Assembly (NCBI GenBank): GCA_009768935.1
Contig: WESA01000016.1
Location: 1 to 49,584, forward strand
Source of the DNA: Rectinema subterraneum
Lineage (GTDB): Bacteria > Spirochaetota > Spirochaetia > Treponematales > Rectinemataceae
Length of the DNA stretch: 49,584 bases
Direction of reading: 5' to 3'
In this document: positions 1-9,803 of the stretch, piece by piece
Layout of the letters: every line of letters begins with the position of its first letter
How positions within the stretch are numbered: position 1 is the stretch's first letter
Notes under the pieces: model-generated
Database searches by the model: none
The model's input: the letters and a program-made list of their open reading frames with translations, nothing else
Told to the model about the DNA's origin: nothing
Position numbers and translations under genes: made by a program

Positions 1-140
1 CGCGCATTCTCGACCCCTCTCAAAACCTCTGCGGAGTATCTGCCTCGCTATGCGCTTGCGTGAGTTTTCTCCTACCTGCCTTCTGCAAGGTTCGTAACAC
101 TATGGACTCTTTCTGGCTTCTGTACGCTCTCGGGCTAGGC

Positions 141-1439
141 TTACACTGATCCCGCCGCTGCCCGTGCTGCAAGCTTTTCCTTCAGGTCCGCTATATCCTT
201 GGGAATAAAGCGCCCAGCAAAGATGAAAAAGGCAAAGCATGCAGCCCAAGCCACCGTACATATAAGGAGGATCGCGTTTCCGAGCGTGCTTTTGTCGGCG
301 ATGATCCCCGCCATGAGGGGGGCGAGCGCGGAACCCGCGGCTTCGATAAAGTTCTGTACCGCGTTGGTCGTGGACCTGATTTCGGGCTCGGTCACATCGT
401 AAAACGACGAAAGCACATTCGGCGACGCAAATGGGATGAACAGCGCGGTGGCACACAGCATGATGCCAAAAGGCAGGTGCGCTGCCAGGGGTATGTTCAT
501 GGTGATCCATAGCAGCACCGCCCCAATGGCAACACCCGCCGCACCCACGATCACCCGCCCTTTGGGTGTCTTTTTGAAGAGCCTGTCGCCCAGTGCCCCT
601 CCCAGAGGGTAACCCGCGGCCAGAATGAGCACGGCTGGAACCATCGTCAGAAGCGTCTGCGTATCGCTGTAACCCCGCTCGGTCTTCAGGTAGTCGAAAA
701 ACCAGTAGGTGATGACATTCCAGGGGAACACACCGATGAATCCCTGCACGAAAAGAATGATGAGACTCTTTTTCCTGAAAAGCCCGCCCACGGTTTTCCA
801 GCTGAACTTGAAACGCTCGAGATGCTCGACCGACGAAAGCTCCGGCTCTGTCGACCCGCGCGGCCTGTCCTTGACAAAGAGAAAAATGATAAAGGACACA
901 ACGATACCGAGCGAGCCCGTGAGGTAGAACACGTTCCGCCAGCCGTAGACCGCTCCGAAGGCCAGAGCAAGGATCATCCCGACAAGGTAGCCGAAAGGCT
1001 GGGCCACCTGCAGAAATCCGTAAATCTTACCTCGCTTTTTCGGCGGATAATAGTCGGAAATGAGGCTGTAGAGCCCGGGGTAGCTTGAGTCATCGATGCC
1101 GGTGCCCGCGCGTGTGGCAAGGAATATCGGGTAAGTGGGGGCTATGGCGTTGAGCCATGTCGATGCTCCCCACAGAAAAGACGCGAGCGCGATGAGTTTC
1201 GGCCGCGAGAACTTGTCGTAGAGCCATCCCCAGATCGGGTAGAAAATGGCACCGACGATCAAGGCTCCCGTGGTCACCGCTCCCATCTGGGTGCGGCTGA
1301 TCTTGAAGGTATCCATTATCTGCGTGGTCAGCGGCCCGATCAGCAGCTTGTCCGCCTGATGCAAAAGCATAAAGCAGAACATGATCCAGAATGTGGAGCG
1401 CGCGCCTTTTACGGCGATTTCTTTTGTCTTTTCTTTCAT
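141..1439 (-). CDS. MFS transporter, last gene of the sugar uptake operon
   Basis: A 432-residue major facilitator permease of the cytoplasmic membrane with about 12 hydrophobic segments. The loop after the second helix carries the MFS motif-A-like string GWLYDKFSR, and a second GGALGDRLF-like copy lies after the middle loop, as expected for two six-helix halves. The start lies only 5 bases after the stop of the preceding permease gene, with no strong Shine-Dalgarno sequence, so translation is probably coupled to it. Position at the end of a multiple-monosaccharide ABC operon suggests a sugar, sugar acid or product as substrate. The sequence does not say which, and direction of transport is unknown. 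The fold call is firm, the substrate is not. Confidence 0.85.
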   Translation of the reverse strand: MKEKTKEIAVKGARSTFWIMFCFMLLHQADKLLIGPLTTQIMDTFKISRTQMGAVTTGALIVGAIFYPIWGWLYDKFSRPKLIALASFLWGASTWLNAIAPTYPIFLATRAGTGIDDSSYPGLYSLISDYYPPKKRGKIYGFLQVAQPFGYLVGMILALAFGAVYGWRNVFYLTGSLGIVVSFIIFLFVKDRPRGSTEPELSSVEHLERFKFSWKTVGGLFRKKSLIILFVQGFIGVFPWNVITYWFFDYLKTERGYSDTQTLLTMVPAVLILAAGYPLGGALGDRLFKKTPKGRVIVGAAGVAIGAVLLWITMNIPLAAHLPFGIMLCATALFIPFASPNVLSSFYDVTEPEIRSTTNAVQNFIEAAGSALAPLMAGIIADKSTLGNAILLICTVAWAACFAFFIFAGRFIPKDIADLKEKLAARAAAGSV

Positions 1440-1444
1440 AAGAT

Positions 1445-2623
1445 TTATGATTTCCGCTTGCGGGTCATAACATCAAATATTACTGCAAAGAGCAGCACAA
1501 GGCCACGGATAATATACTGCAAGGATATATCAGTTCCGAGCAGGTTCATGCCGTTCATCAGCGACATATACACGAGCGCGCCGACCAGTGAACCCGTTAC
1601 CGAACCGATGCCGCCAGCTGCCGAAACGCCGCCGATGTATGAAGCCGCGATGGCGTCCATCTCGAACAGTTGCCCCGCCTGGGGAGTGGCCGATTTGAGC
1701 CTCGCGGTAAACAGGATGCCGGAAAGCGCCGCGAGGAAGCCCATCGATGCGAATACCGCCATGGTTATGCGCTTGACATCGATACCCGAGAGTTCCGCCG
1801 CTTCCGGGTTGCCGCCTACCGCATAAATATGCCGTCCGATCACCGTGCGCTGGGTGATGAAGTAATACACGAGCACGACCGCGACCATTATCACGACTGT
1901 CCAGGACATCCCGTTGTATCCGGCAAGAATCCAGGTAATGAAACCGAGGACGACCGATATGAAGAGAAGTTTGGCGGTAAACAGGCCGGTCGAAAGCACT
2001 TCGAAGTTGTACTGCAGTTTCCGCCTGCGGTCGGATATCTGGCCTATAATGAAGAGTACAATCGCAACAGCGCCCAGCAGCAGCGTCGTCTTGTGCACGT
2101 TCGGCAGGAAGGATGCGCTTGCAAACAGGTCCGGTATATAGCCGTTCCCGATTGCGTTGAAGGATTCATTCGGAACGATGATCGTACCGGTCGCGGCTGT
2201 TACCAGCATCAAGGCGCCCCGGTAGATCAGCCATCCTGCGAGGGATGCGACAAAGGCGGGAATGCCGAGCTGCGCCACGGGGAAGGCCGTGACAAGCCCT
2301 GCAATGGTACCAAGCAAGAGCACCAGCAGTATGGTGAGCCATACCGGCCAGTTCCACTGGGTAAGCGCTATCGCCGCGACCGCGCCGAGGAATCCCGAAA
2401 GAAATCCGACCGACAGATCGATATGCCTGATCACGATGACCAGGGTCATTCCTACTGCAAGAACAGCAATGTACCCTGTCTGGTTGAGCAGGTTGGCAAT
2501 ATTTCTCGAAGAAATGAAAAGCCCGTTCGAAAGAATCGTGAAAACCGCCATTATGACTGCCAGCGCGATGTACATGCCATATTCGCGGACATTCTTTTTC
2601 AGTACCGTCAGCAATTCGTTCAT
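1445..2623 (-). CDS. mmsB: Multiple-monosaccharide ABC transporter permease (MmsB/GguB/XylH type)
   Basis: Inner-membrane permease of 392 residues, the length usual for MmsB/GguB proteins and longer than RbsC. It has around ten hydrophobic helices and the conserved region near the C-terminus containing GGVSAAGGIGSVTG, typical of the sugar permeases of the carbohydrate uptake transporter-2 (CUT2) class. The ATG at 2623 was chosen over longer upstream starts because GAGGAGGGG sits just in front of it and the first residues (MNELLTVLKK) fit the family. It follows the ATPase gene by 11 bases. With the ATPase and the ChvE-like binding protein it should import aldoses such as xylose, galactose, arabinose or glucose. 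The substrate range is inferred from the family. Confidence 0.9.
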   Translation of the reverse strand: MNELLTVLKKNVREYGMYIALAVIMAVFTILSNGLFISSRNIANLLNQTGYIAVLAVGMTLVIVIRHIDLSVGFLSGFLGAVAAIALTQWNWPVWLTILLVLLLGTIAGLVTAFPVAQLGIPAFVASLAGWLIYRGALMLVTAATGTIIVPNESFNAIGNGYIPDLFASASFLPNVHKTTLLLGAVAIVLFIIGQISDRRRKLQYNFEVLSTGLFTAKLLFISVVLGFITWILAGYNGMSWTVVIMVAVVLVYYFITQRTVIGRHIYAVGGNPEAAELSGIDVKRITMAVFASMGFLAALSGILFTARLKSATPQAGQLFEMDAIAASYIGGVSAAGGIGSVTGSLVGALVYMSLMNGMNLLGTDISLQYIIRGLVLLFAVIFDVMTRKRKS

Positions 2624-2634
2624 TCTTCCCCTCC

Positions 2635-4158
2635 TCAGTACTGCGTGGCAAGGCGCATGACCGCTTCCTGAGTCGCCGTTTTTGCGTCGAGCTCGCCGGT
2701 TATCGTGCCGTTTGCGACAACGTAAATCCGGTCGCTCATGCCCAGGATCTCCGGCAATTCGGAAGAGATCATCAGTATGCTCATGCCTTTGGCCACGAGA
2801 TCGTTGATTATCGTGTAGATTTCGTATTTTGCGCCGACGTCGATTCCTCGCGTGGGCTCGTCGAAAATCAGAAGATCTGGCCCGACAAACAGCCATTTTG
2901 CCACAGAAACCTTCTGCTGGTTGCCTCCCGAGAGATTCATCACGAGCTGATGAATTCCGGGTGTTTTTATGGAAAGGGACCTGACGAAATTGACGGCATT
3001 CTGCTTGTCGAGCTCTTCGTTGACAATGCCGTTTTTTGACACCCCCTGGAGATTTGCAAGTGAAATGTTGTGCTGGATTGACTGGATGAGCACGAGCCCG
3101 TTGCGCTTGCGGTCCTCGGTCGCGTACGCGAGCCCTGCCCTGATTGCATGGCGCGGATGGCGGAACACTTGCTTTTTGCCTTTGAAAATCATCTCGCCTG
3201 TGGTGATATAGCCATCCGGATTACCAAAAAGGCTGCGCGCAAGTTCAGTACGTCCCGAGCCAACGAGGCCGGAAAGCCCGACAACTTCGCCTTTGCGCAC
3301 ATGAAAATTGACATTATTGAGCACCTGGCGGCCAAGGTTGACATCGAATGCGCTCCAGTTGTGCACTTCGAGCAGGATTTCATCCGAAGGCTTTGTTGTT
3401 CTTGGTGGATAGATATTTTCGATGGAGCGGCCTACCATGTGCTTGATGAGAACCTGCTCGTTCACCTCGTCCTTTTGCCGGTCGAGCGTACAGATGGTCT
3501 GACCATCGCGAAGGACTGTGATAGTTTCCGCGATTTCAAGCACTTCCTTGAGCTTGTGCGAAATCATGATGCAGGTAACGCCCTGGCTCTTCAAAAGGCG
3601 CAGAATATCGAGCAAGTTTTCGCAATCGTCCTCGTTCAAGGCAGCGGTTGGCTCATCGAGAATAAGGAGCGATACATTGCGGCTCAAGGCTTTGGCAATT
3701 TCCACAAGCTGCTGCTTTCCGATACCCAGATCCTTGATCTTTGCGCTTGGATTGACTGAAAGCCTCACACGCTTCAGAAGCTCCTCGGCCTTGCGGATCA
3801 TTTCTGGCGTATCGATGGTAATTCCGCGCCGTATTTCGTGCCCGAGCATGAGATTTTCGTACACCATCATTTCGGGCACGAGCGCAAGCTCCTGATATAT
3901 AATGCCGATACCTGCCTTCTCGCTGTCATGAATGCCGCTGAAGGCAACCTTCTTGCCATTCAGGATAATCTCGCCCTCAAATTCGGTGTGCGGATAGACG
4001 CCGCTCAATACTTTCATCAATGTCGATTTGCCGGCGCCATTTTCCCCGACAAGACAGTGGATTTCCCCTCGGCGTACAACAAAATTCACATCATTCAAGG
4101 CGCGTACACCGGGAAACGTCTTTGTAATGTGCCGCATTTCCAGAATATTGTCACTCAT
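2635..4158 (-). CDS. mmsA: Multiple-monosaccharide ABC transporter ATPase, duplicated ABC protein
   Basis: A 507-residue protein with two ABC domains in tandem, as in XylG, MglA and MmsA/GguA. The first domain has a complete Walker A (GENGAGKST, residues 38-46) and Walker B LLILDEPTAAL. The second has a degenerate P-loop (GLVGSGRTE), but a good signature (NLSGGNQQ) and Walker B (DLLIFDEPTRGID). This asymmetry is normal for CUT2 ATPases. The ATG at 4158 follows a weak AGG ribosome site; the longer reading frame upstream has no family similarity. It powers uptake through the permease encoded just downstream. Confidence 0.93.
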   Translation of the reverse strand: MSDNILEMRHITKTFPGVRALNDVNFVVRRGEIHCLVGENGAGKSTLMKVLSGVYPHTEFEGEIILNGKKVAFSGIHDSEKAGIGIIYQELALVPEMMVYENLMLGHEIRRGITIDTPEMIRKAEELLKRVRLSVNPSAKIKDLGIGKQQLVEIAKALSRNVSLLILDEPTAALNEDDCENLLDILRLLKSQGVTCIMISHKLKEVLEIAETITVLRDGQTICTLDRQKDEVNEQVLIKHMVGRSIENIYPPRTTKPSDEILLEVHNWSAFDVNLGRQVLNNVNFHVRKGEVVGLSGLVGSGRTELARSLFGNPDGYITTGEMIFKGKKQVFRHPRHAIRAGLAYATEDRKRNGLVLIQSIQHNISLANLQGVSKNGIVNEELDKQNAVNFVRSLSIKTPGIHQLVMNLSGGNQQKVSVAKWLFVGPDLLIFDEPTRGIDVGAKYEIYTIINDLVAKGMSILMISSELPEILGMSDRIYVVANGTITGELDAKTATQEAVMRLATQY

Positions 4159-4260
4159 ACCGTACCTGCCTTGATACATAGTAGTACAAAGAGGAGCCGC
4201 CCGGAATGAGCGGCTCCACAAAATGCTTCTAATTAGCAATCACAGATTGCTCGACCCCGA

Positions 4261-5343
4261 TTATTTGAGGCCGGTGAATTTGTCGGCAGGCCAGTATCCG
4301 GAATCGACAATTTCCTTCTTTACATTATCCTTTGTAACGGTGACGATTGCGGTCGGTTTGGCCGGAACGTCTTTCTTACCATTGTTGTAGTAGGAAGTGA
4401 CGGGCGGGGTCTGACCCTTCATGTAGGCGACTGCCGCATTGATGGCATCATTGACGAGGGTGCGCACGTCTTTGAGGACCGTCATGGATTGCTTGCCGTC
4501 GATGATGTACTGGATGGACGCAATCTCGGCATCCTGGCCAGTGATGTAGTAGGTCTTGACATCCTTGTCGGCTGCAAAGGCGTCTGCGATTGCACGAGCG
4601 GTGCCATCATTTGGCGCGCAGATGTACACAGTGCCTTTTGCTTCTTTTGGCGCAGCGGTGAGGTTGGCTTCGGCCTTGTTCTTCGCATCGTTGAAGTTCC
4701 AGTTCGTGGTTACCTGGCCGATGATCTGGGCTTCCTCATCGCGGGTCAGCTTGGCCTTGTTCTTGAGTGCGACAGCCTTGTCCGAATTTCTTACGATGTA
4801 GGTGCCATCGGCAATCTTCGGCTGGAGGGCGCTCCATGCACCTTCGAAGAAGATGAATGCATTGTTGTCGCTGGCTGCGCCTGCATATAGATAGAGGTTG
4901 TTGCCCTTGCTGCCAGCCGGAACCTTGGAATTGAGATAGTCGCCCCATGCTTTTCCGACCATGAAGCTGTCGAAAGTAACATAGTAGTCGACGCTTGTGG
5001 TGTCGCGGATCAGGCGGTCATAGGAAATGACCTTTACACCAGCTTTATGGGCCAGATCGGCTGCGGCTGCTGCAGCGGTTCCGTCCTGCGGGCAAATAAT
5101 GAGCACTTTGATCTTCTCGCTTATGAGTGCTTCAACGTTGGCTTTTTCCTTTGCGGAATCGCCCTGGCTGAAGAGTACTTTTGCGGAGAAGCCCGCGCTC
5201 TTGAGCGCGTCTAGGAAGCGGGTCTGGTCTTGGATCCAGCGAGGCTCGTCTTTTGTGGGAAGAACGATACCTACCTGCGTGTCAGCGAATACGAAGCCCG
5301 CTACCACCGTGAAGAGCAACGCAATAAAGAGGGTTCGTTTCAT
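4261..5343 (-). CDS. chvE: ChvE-like periplasmic multiple-monosaccharide binding protein
   Basis: A 360-residue secreted binding protein. Residues 1-20 form a signal peptide (Lys-Arg start, hydrophobic core, cleavage after FVFA). The mature part follows the ChvE/XylF pattern closely: PTKDEPRW near the start, a VISYDRLI block, the DNNAF sugar-contact segment and TGQDAE in the second lobe. AAAGGAGG lies just before the ATG at 5343. It begins the transporter trio, binding protein, ATPase, permease. A 218-base gap separates it from the paralogous lipoprotein gene upstream, so it may have its own promoter; I see no convincing one. Expected role: delivery of pentoses or hexoses to the permease. Family call firm, exact ligand unknown. 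Confidence 0.9.
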   Translation of the reverse strand: MKRTLFIALLFTVVAGFVFADTQVGIVLPTKDEPRWIQDQTRFLDALKSAGFSAKVLFSQGDSAKEKANVEALISEKIKVLIICPQDGTAAAAAADLAHKAGVKVISYDRLIRDTTSVDYYVTFDSFMVGKAWGDYLNSKVPAGSKGNNLYLYAGAASDNNAFIFFEGAWSALQPKIADGTYIVRNSDKAVALKNKAKLTRDEEAQIIGQVTTNWNFNDAKNKAEANLTAAPKEAKGTVYICAPNDGTARAIADAFAADKDVKTYYITGQDAEIASIQYIIDGKQSMTVLKDVRTLVNDAINAAVAYMKGQTPPVTSYYNNGKKDVPAKPTAIVTVTKDNVKKEIVDSGYWPADKFTGLK

Positions 5344-5561
5344 CAGGATTCCTCCTTTATGAACTTTCGCCGCATGAAGCGGTGAATTTGGCGTTCGGCT
5401 TTCAATGCTCCAGCCTTCGCCGTCTATAAGTTTCTTCCTGTTTTTTGAATCCCGCATCAGGAAAGTTATGATTATTCCAGGGGATTTGCGCACGGAGGTT
5501 AATGTCGGAGCACAAGATAGCACTTTTCTGACCAGATGAAGCAAAAATGTCCTGTACGAAC

Positions 5562-6650
5562 TCAGCGCTTTACATTGCGGTACACATCTTCGCGTGTATG
5601 GAAGCCATCTTTGATTACCGTCGAGCCCAGGGTTTTTGCAGTGACAAGAATCGGCTCAAGCGCAATGTATGGCACCTTGTAATGGCCATCGTCGATCTTG
5701 TTGTCATAGCGAACTTTTTCGCCGCGCGCCATCATGACAGCAAAACCGGCTGCTTTCAACGCGAGCGCATCGATCGGCTTGTAGATGGTCGCGAACTGAC
5801 TGCCTTCTGCAATGCGCTGGCACGCAGCAAGCTCCGCATCCTGCCCGGTGACTATGGTCTTGCCTACCATACGGTTTTCTGAAAGGACCGATATCACCGT
5901 CTCTGCAAGCATATCGTTCCCGCACAGCACTGCATCGATTTTTTGCCCCGGCTGCAAAAGCGTTTCGAACCTTGTCCTCACCTCATCGCTGATCCAGTCG
6001 CTTGGCCAGATCTCCCCTGCGAGATGAATCCGGCCGCTCTGTATGAGCGGATCGAGCACTGCGTGGAAACCTTTGTTGATCATGAATGCGTTGTTGTCGG
6101 TAATCGCGCCGTTCACGATGATATAGGTGCCGCTCGGCACCGCTTCGGAAGCTGCTTGTGCCTGGAGGCTGCCCACTTTTTCGTTGTCGAATGAGATATA
6201 CAGGTCCACATCCGCGTTATGCACTAGTCGGTCATAGCTCATCACAGGCACGCCGCGGCGCTTCGCTTCGCGACACACTTCAGTGAGTTTTTCGGCATCA
6301 TTCGGGATAATTACAAGCGCATCGATGCCCTGATTCAAGAGTTCCTTTACTTGGGAAATCTGGGTGTTGGCATCCTGGTTGGCGACTCGCAGCACAACCT
6401 CGGCTCCCAAGTCATGGGCCGCCTTAGTAAAGCTGTCGACATCGCGCCGCCAGCGCTCGACAACCAGTGAATCGAGGGAAAAACCGATGATGGGCGCTCT
6501 GTCCCCGATAGGCTTTCTGGCTTTGGAGCATGAAACAAGATTGAGGCTCAATGATGCCGCAAACAGGATAATCAACAGAGAAAAATAAAAATTCCCGAAT
6601 TGATGCACGTGCCTCGGCCCATGCTGCAGCATATGTTTTGCATTATGCAT
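5562..6650 (-). CDS. XylF/ChvE-like sugar-binding lipoprotein
   Basis: A 362-residue paralogue of the downstream ChvE-like protein. It keeps the same landmarks (VMSYDRLV, DNNAF, VTGQDAEL), but its N-terminus has a long hydrophobic segment ending in LVSC, a lipobox, so it is probably anchored as a lipoprotein. The start at 6650 overlaps the stop of the response-regulator gene by 8 bases and has GGGGAGGA in front; the longer upstream start is unlikely. Because it is co-translated with the sensor genes rather than with the permease, it may be a second receptor for the ABC importer or a ligand presenter for the sensor. Which of these is right cannot be read from sequence. Confidence 0.85.
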   Translation of the reverse strand: MHNAKHMLQHGPRHVHQFGNFYFSLLIILFAASLSLNLVSCSKARKPIGDRAPIIGFSLDSLVVERWRRDVDSFTKAAHDLGAEVVLRVANQDANTQISQVKELLNQGIDALVIIPNDAEKLTEVCREAKRRGVPVMSYDRLVHNADVDLYISFDNEKVGSLQAQAASEAVPSGTYIIVNGAITDNNAFMINKGFHAVLDPLIQSGRIHLAGEIWPSDWISDEVRTRFETLLQPGQKIDAVLCGNDMLAETVISVLSENRMVGKTIVTGQDAELAACQRIAEGSQFATIYKPIDALALKAAGFAVMMARGEKVRYDNKIDDGHYKVPYIALEPILVTAKTLGSTVIKDGFHTREDVYRNVKR

Positions 6651-8298
6651 CACTTTCCTCCCCGCCGGATTTCCGTGCGGAATATTCGCTTGGCGAGACA
6701 CCCGTCATCCGGCGAAACAAGCGCGCAAAATAATTCGCATCGGAATAGCCGCAGAGCCTGCTCACATCGCGCACCGATACGTTCGGCTTTTTCAACATTT
6801 CTTTTGCTTTTTGCAGGCGGTAATCGATGAGCGTGCGCGCAAAGCCTTTTTTTAGCTCATCCGACATGAGCCTGGTAAGGTGGCCAGCTGAAATACCAAT
6901 AGCCTCCGCTGCGCTCTCAAGAGTAATCGGCTCCTGATAATGATTTTCGATATATTGGATTGCGCGGACGACAAATGGCGAATGAGAACCCGCCGCCACG
7001 GCATACTTCTGCAGCGATGCAAAGCGTTCGCGCACTTTCGCCGCGAACAGATGACAGGCGGCTTGGTTCCAGAGCTGCTCGATATCGCTGAAATCCATAA
7101 ACTCGCGATAGACCTGCTCGGAGAGAATACCGCCGCCGGCAAGCTTCAATGCAGCAAAAGAGAGAGCAGCAATGATACGGAAGAGCGAGTCGCGCGCTGC
7201 TGTGTGCGAGCACTCGATCTGCATGAGCATTTTCTCGAGAGACTGGCCCGCCATGGCATATTGGCCTTCCATAATTTCTTCCGAGAATTGCGCGTCGAGC
7301 GCACAGGAAGCATGATTCTTTTCCCATTCGGACAGCTGGATTTCCAAATTGACTTGAGGCTGGACAATAGCTGATCCTACAGCGGCGCTAATTCCTGCGA
7401 TATCGGAGCCTTTTTTCGGAATCAGCGTGCTGCCGGCAAAAACCTGAACCGCTGCACTCCAAGACCGCTCGAGATTCTCCAAGATTTCAGGCTGGCCATG
7501 CGCGAGCACAATCTCGCCCGTCGCAAGCTCGGACGAAAAAGCTCCCCTGAGAATTTCCAAAAAGGCAGAAATTTCGGAAGCAGCAATACTTTCGCTTTCA
7601 AGCACTGCCTTCTTCATTGGCAAAAACCATGCGCAATATCGGTTATCCTCAAGCGGCCCGACCAGCACGACAGTTTTGTATTGGATTAATGAACAGAAAC
7701 GCTCATACAAGGCACCTGCGTTTCCATCCATCGGCGAAAAGCTCGCAATGCCAAGAACACCCGCATCTTCGTTTATCTTGAGCATTTCTTTCACAAGCCC
7801 CAGGTTCTTCCTGAGCTCTTGCTGCCAGCGAACACTGCAGAAAAAAGCTGTCCGGATGAGCGGCACCAATCTCTGCTGGCGATCCCGAAATTCAAGCTCG
7901 CGCTTGTCGAAAAGCCGACTTCGGTCAAGATAATCAGAAGCGACGCGCAGCGCGATTTCGAGCCGTTCCCTTGATACCGGTTTCAGAAGGTAATCGCACA
8001 CACCCATGCTCAGCGCTTCCCGCGCGATGTCAAAGCGCTCATACGCAGTGACAAGAATGAAGGCAGTGGCGCTTTTCTGCCGCGACAGTTCGCGAATCGC
8101 ATCAAGCCCTGTGATGCCGGGCATCTGCACATCCATAAGGATAATATCAGGCGCGAGTTCCTTGGCCTTTTCGATCGCTTCGCGCCCGGATTGCGCAACC
8201 CCCACAACGGTATACTCAGTCTGGAAATAGCGCTTGAAAAGGAGCAAAAGCCCATTGACAATCGGCATTTCGTCGTCAACTACGAGTACCCGTTTCAT
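6643..8298 (-). CDS. Response regulator with receiver and AraC-type DNA-binding domain (YesN family)
   Basis: A 551-residue regulator. The receiver domain occupies residues 1-120 with acidic pocket D8/D9, phospho-acceptor D56 (ILMDVQMPG), T84 and K106. A ~290-residue middle region of unknown fold links it to a C-terminal AraC/XylS helix-turn-helix pair (about residues 440-545), with the conserved stretch GYSDANYFARLFRRMTGVSP. This is the architecture of YesN regulators, which activate sugar operons. Its ATG overlaps the kinase stop (ATGA), so the two are a cognate pair. The likely target is the sugar transporter operon directly downstream. Confidence 0.92.
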   Translation of the reverse strand: MKRVLVVDDEMPIVNGLLLLFKRYFQTEYTVVGVAQSGREAIEKAKELAPDIILMDVQMPGITGLDAIRELSRQKSATAFILVTAYERFDIAREALSMGVCDYLLKPVSRERLEIALRVASDYLDRSRLFDKRELEFRDRQQRLVPLIRTAFFCSVRWQQELRKNLGLVKEMLKINEDAGVLGIASFSPMDGNAGALYERFCSLIQYKTVVLVGPLEDNRYCAWFLPMKKAVLESESIAASEISAFLEILRGAFSSELATGEIVLAHGQPEILENLERSWSAAVQVFAGSTLIPKKGSDIAGISAAVGSAIVQPQVNLEIQLSEWEKNHASCALDAQFSEEIMEGQYAMAGQSLEKMLMQIECSHTAARDSLFRIIAALSFAALKLAGGGILSEQVYREFMDFSDIEQLWNQAACHLFAAKVRERFASLQKYAVAAGSHSPFVVRAIQYIENHYQEPITLESAAEAIGISAGHLTRLMSDELKKGFARTLIDYRLQKAKEMLKKPNVSVRDVSRLCGYSDANYFARLFRRMTGVSPSEYSARKSGGEESDA

Positions 8299-9803
8299 AT
8301 CGGTTTTCCTACTGGCAGCACGATAGTAATGCGCGTGCCATGACCCGGCTCGCTTTCTATTTCGACCTTGCCCAATCCGCCGGTTGCGAGCGCAACTCTG
8401 CGCACGACATTATGGAGCCCAATGCCGCGTTGCGGAGTTGTGTCTTCAGGATCGGCTGCGGAGAGTGCGCGAGCAATATCATCCTTTGCCATACCTTTTC
8501 CTGAATCGCTGACCGAAAGCCTGATTGTCTCGCCTTCAATGCGCGCTGACACGATCACATCACCGCCTTCTTCAATATCGCGCAAACCATGGGCAATCGC
8601 ATTTTCGACGAGAGGCTGCAAGACCAGTGCCGGCGTTTCATTGCCGAGCGCTTCATCCTGGACTTCAATCCTGAATCTGTAGCGCTCGCCAAACCTCAGC
8701 TTCAAAAGCCAAATATACTGCCGTACACATTCGATTTCTTCGGACACAAGGACAAATCGCGTAGAAGGCTTGAGGGCATATCGAATAAAAGCCGCAAGTT
8801 TTTCGAGAAATTCAGCTGTCTTTTCGTTTCCTTCCGCCAGCGCAAGCTGCCACCCCGCCGAAAGCGTATTATAGAGAAAATGCGGATTTATCTGCGTCTG
8901 CAGCGCGAGCAGTTCCGCATCTTTGAGGCGGTGCTGGTACGTGAGCACGCGCATTCGTTCTTCCATGAGCGAGCGCTCGAGCTCTGCTTTTCTTGTCAGC
9001 TCGGCAAACGCTTTCTGGACGCTGTCCTGCATGTTGACAAACGCGTCGTGAAGCGTGCGGATTTCATCTTCATTTTCGTAGGGGGGAAGAGGATGGTCAT
9101 ATTCTCCGCGCCCCACTGCCTCCGCTGCAACCGACAAGCGCGCAAGCGGCTCGGTGATCGTGTACGAATACCTGGCAATGAGCGCGATGGAGAGAAGAAA
9201 GGCTGCAAGCAGCAATACTGCGTTCGACACCAGAGCAAGGCTTATATTTGCCCTATAGGAAGAAAATCCCTTGAGCGATTGGCCGAGGTGAATAGTATCC
9301 ATTTTCGCACTCAAAAATTCAATCAGAGAAGCGGTGCGACGCGCTTCTTCGTAGAGGCTGACATATTGCGTCACATTCCTGCCACGTTTTGCCTGGACCG
9401 CCCCTTCCGCGCTCACGAGATAGCTGTCGACCAGAAAAGCAAGGTCCTTTTCCAGCAGAAACACATCATCCACCTTGTTTTCTTTGTTGAGCCGAAGCTT
9501 CATGTTCGACAGCGAAGTGGAAGTACGTATGAAATCCTTGAGCGATTCGGAGTTCTTGGCGCTGAGATATCCGGTCAGACTCTCCTGCGTCTCGCGCAGG
9601 GTAGCACGCAATTCTTCCATTGATATGGAGTTGCGAAATAAAAGCTCGACACTGCGGGCAAGATCGAACGATGCGAATGCAGTATACGATGTCGCAATGA
9701 CGAGCACGAGCAAAATGATGATAGAATTGACAATAATGCGGTTGCGCAGGCTGCCCTGGCGCCTTGGCTTCCACGGACGGGCGAGAGACACAAGATCGAT
9801 CAT
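8295..9803 (-). CDS. Membrane sensor histidine kinase, YesM/LytS type
   Basis: A 502-residue kinase with one N-terminal membrane helix (residues ~23-45), an extracytoplasmic region of ~140 residues, a second helix (~187-210), a HAMP linker and a His_kinase domain with the phospho-acceptor in NPHFLYN (H308). The ATPase part has the N-box LQPLVENAIAHGL and G-boxes SDSGKGM and GIGLHNV. It lies between the anchored binding protein and the response regulator, with ATGA overlaps on both sides. By analogy with the clostridial XylFII-LytS-YesN system, the binding protein probably relays sugar occupancy to the kinase through the periplasmic region. Confidence 0.93.
   Translation of the reverse strand: MIDLVSLARPWKPRRQGSLRNRIIVNSIIILLVLVIATSYTAFASFDLARSVELLFRNSISMEELRATLRETQESLTGYLSAKNSESLKDFIRTSTSLSNMKLRLNKENKVDDVFLLEKDLAFLVDSYLVSAEGAVQAKRGRNVTQYVSLYEEARRTASLIEFLSAKMDTIHLGQSLKGFSSYRANISLALVSNAVLLLAAFLLSIALIARYSYTITEPLARLSVAAEAVGRGEYDHPLPPYENEDEIRTLHDAFVNMQDSVQKAFAELTRKAELERSLMEERMRVLTYQHRLKDAELLALQTQINPHFLYNTLSAGWQLALAEGNEKTAEFLEKLAAFIRYALKPSTRFVLVSEEIECVRQYIWLLKLRFGERYRFRIEVQDEALGNETPALVLQPLVENAIAHGLRDIEEGGDVIVSARIEGETIRLSVSDSGKGMAKDDIARALSAADPEDTTPQRGIGLHNVVRRVALATGGLGKVEIESEPGHGTRITIVLPVGKPI

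Noticed and set aside
1670..2671. Long plus-strand frame opposite the permease gene
   Set aside because: It is the mirror of a well-supported membrane protein gene; its composition is rich in charged and rare residues and it has no motif.
8589..9623. Plus-strand frame of 344 codons opposite the histidine kinase
   Set aside because: The kinase motifs on the minus strand explain the region; the opposite frame has no domain and no ribosome site.
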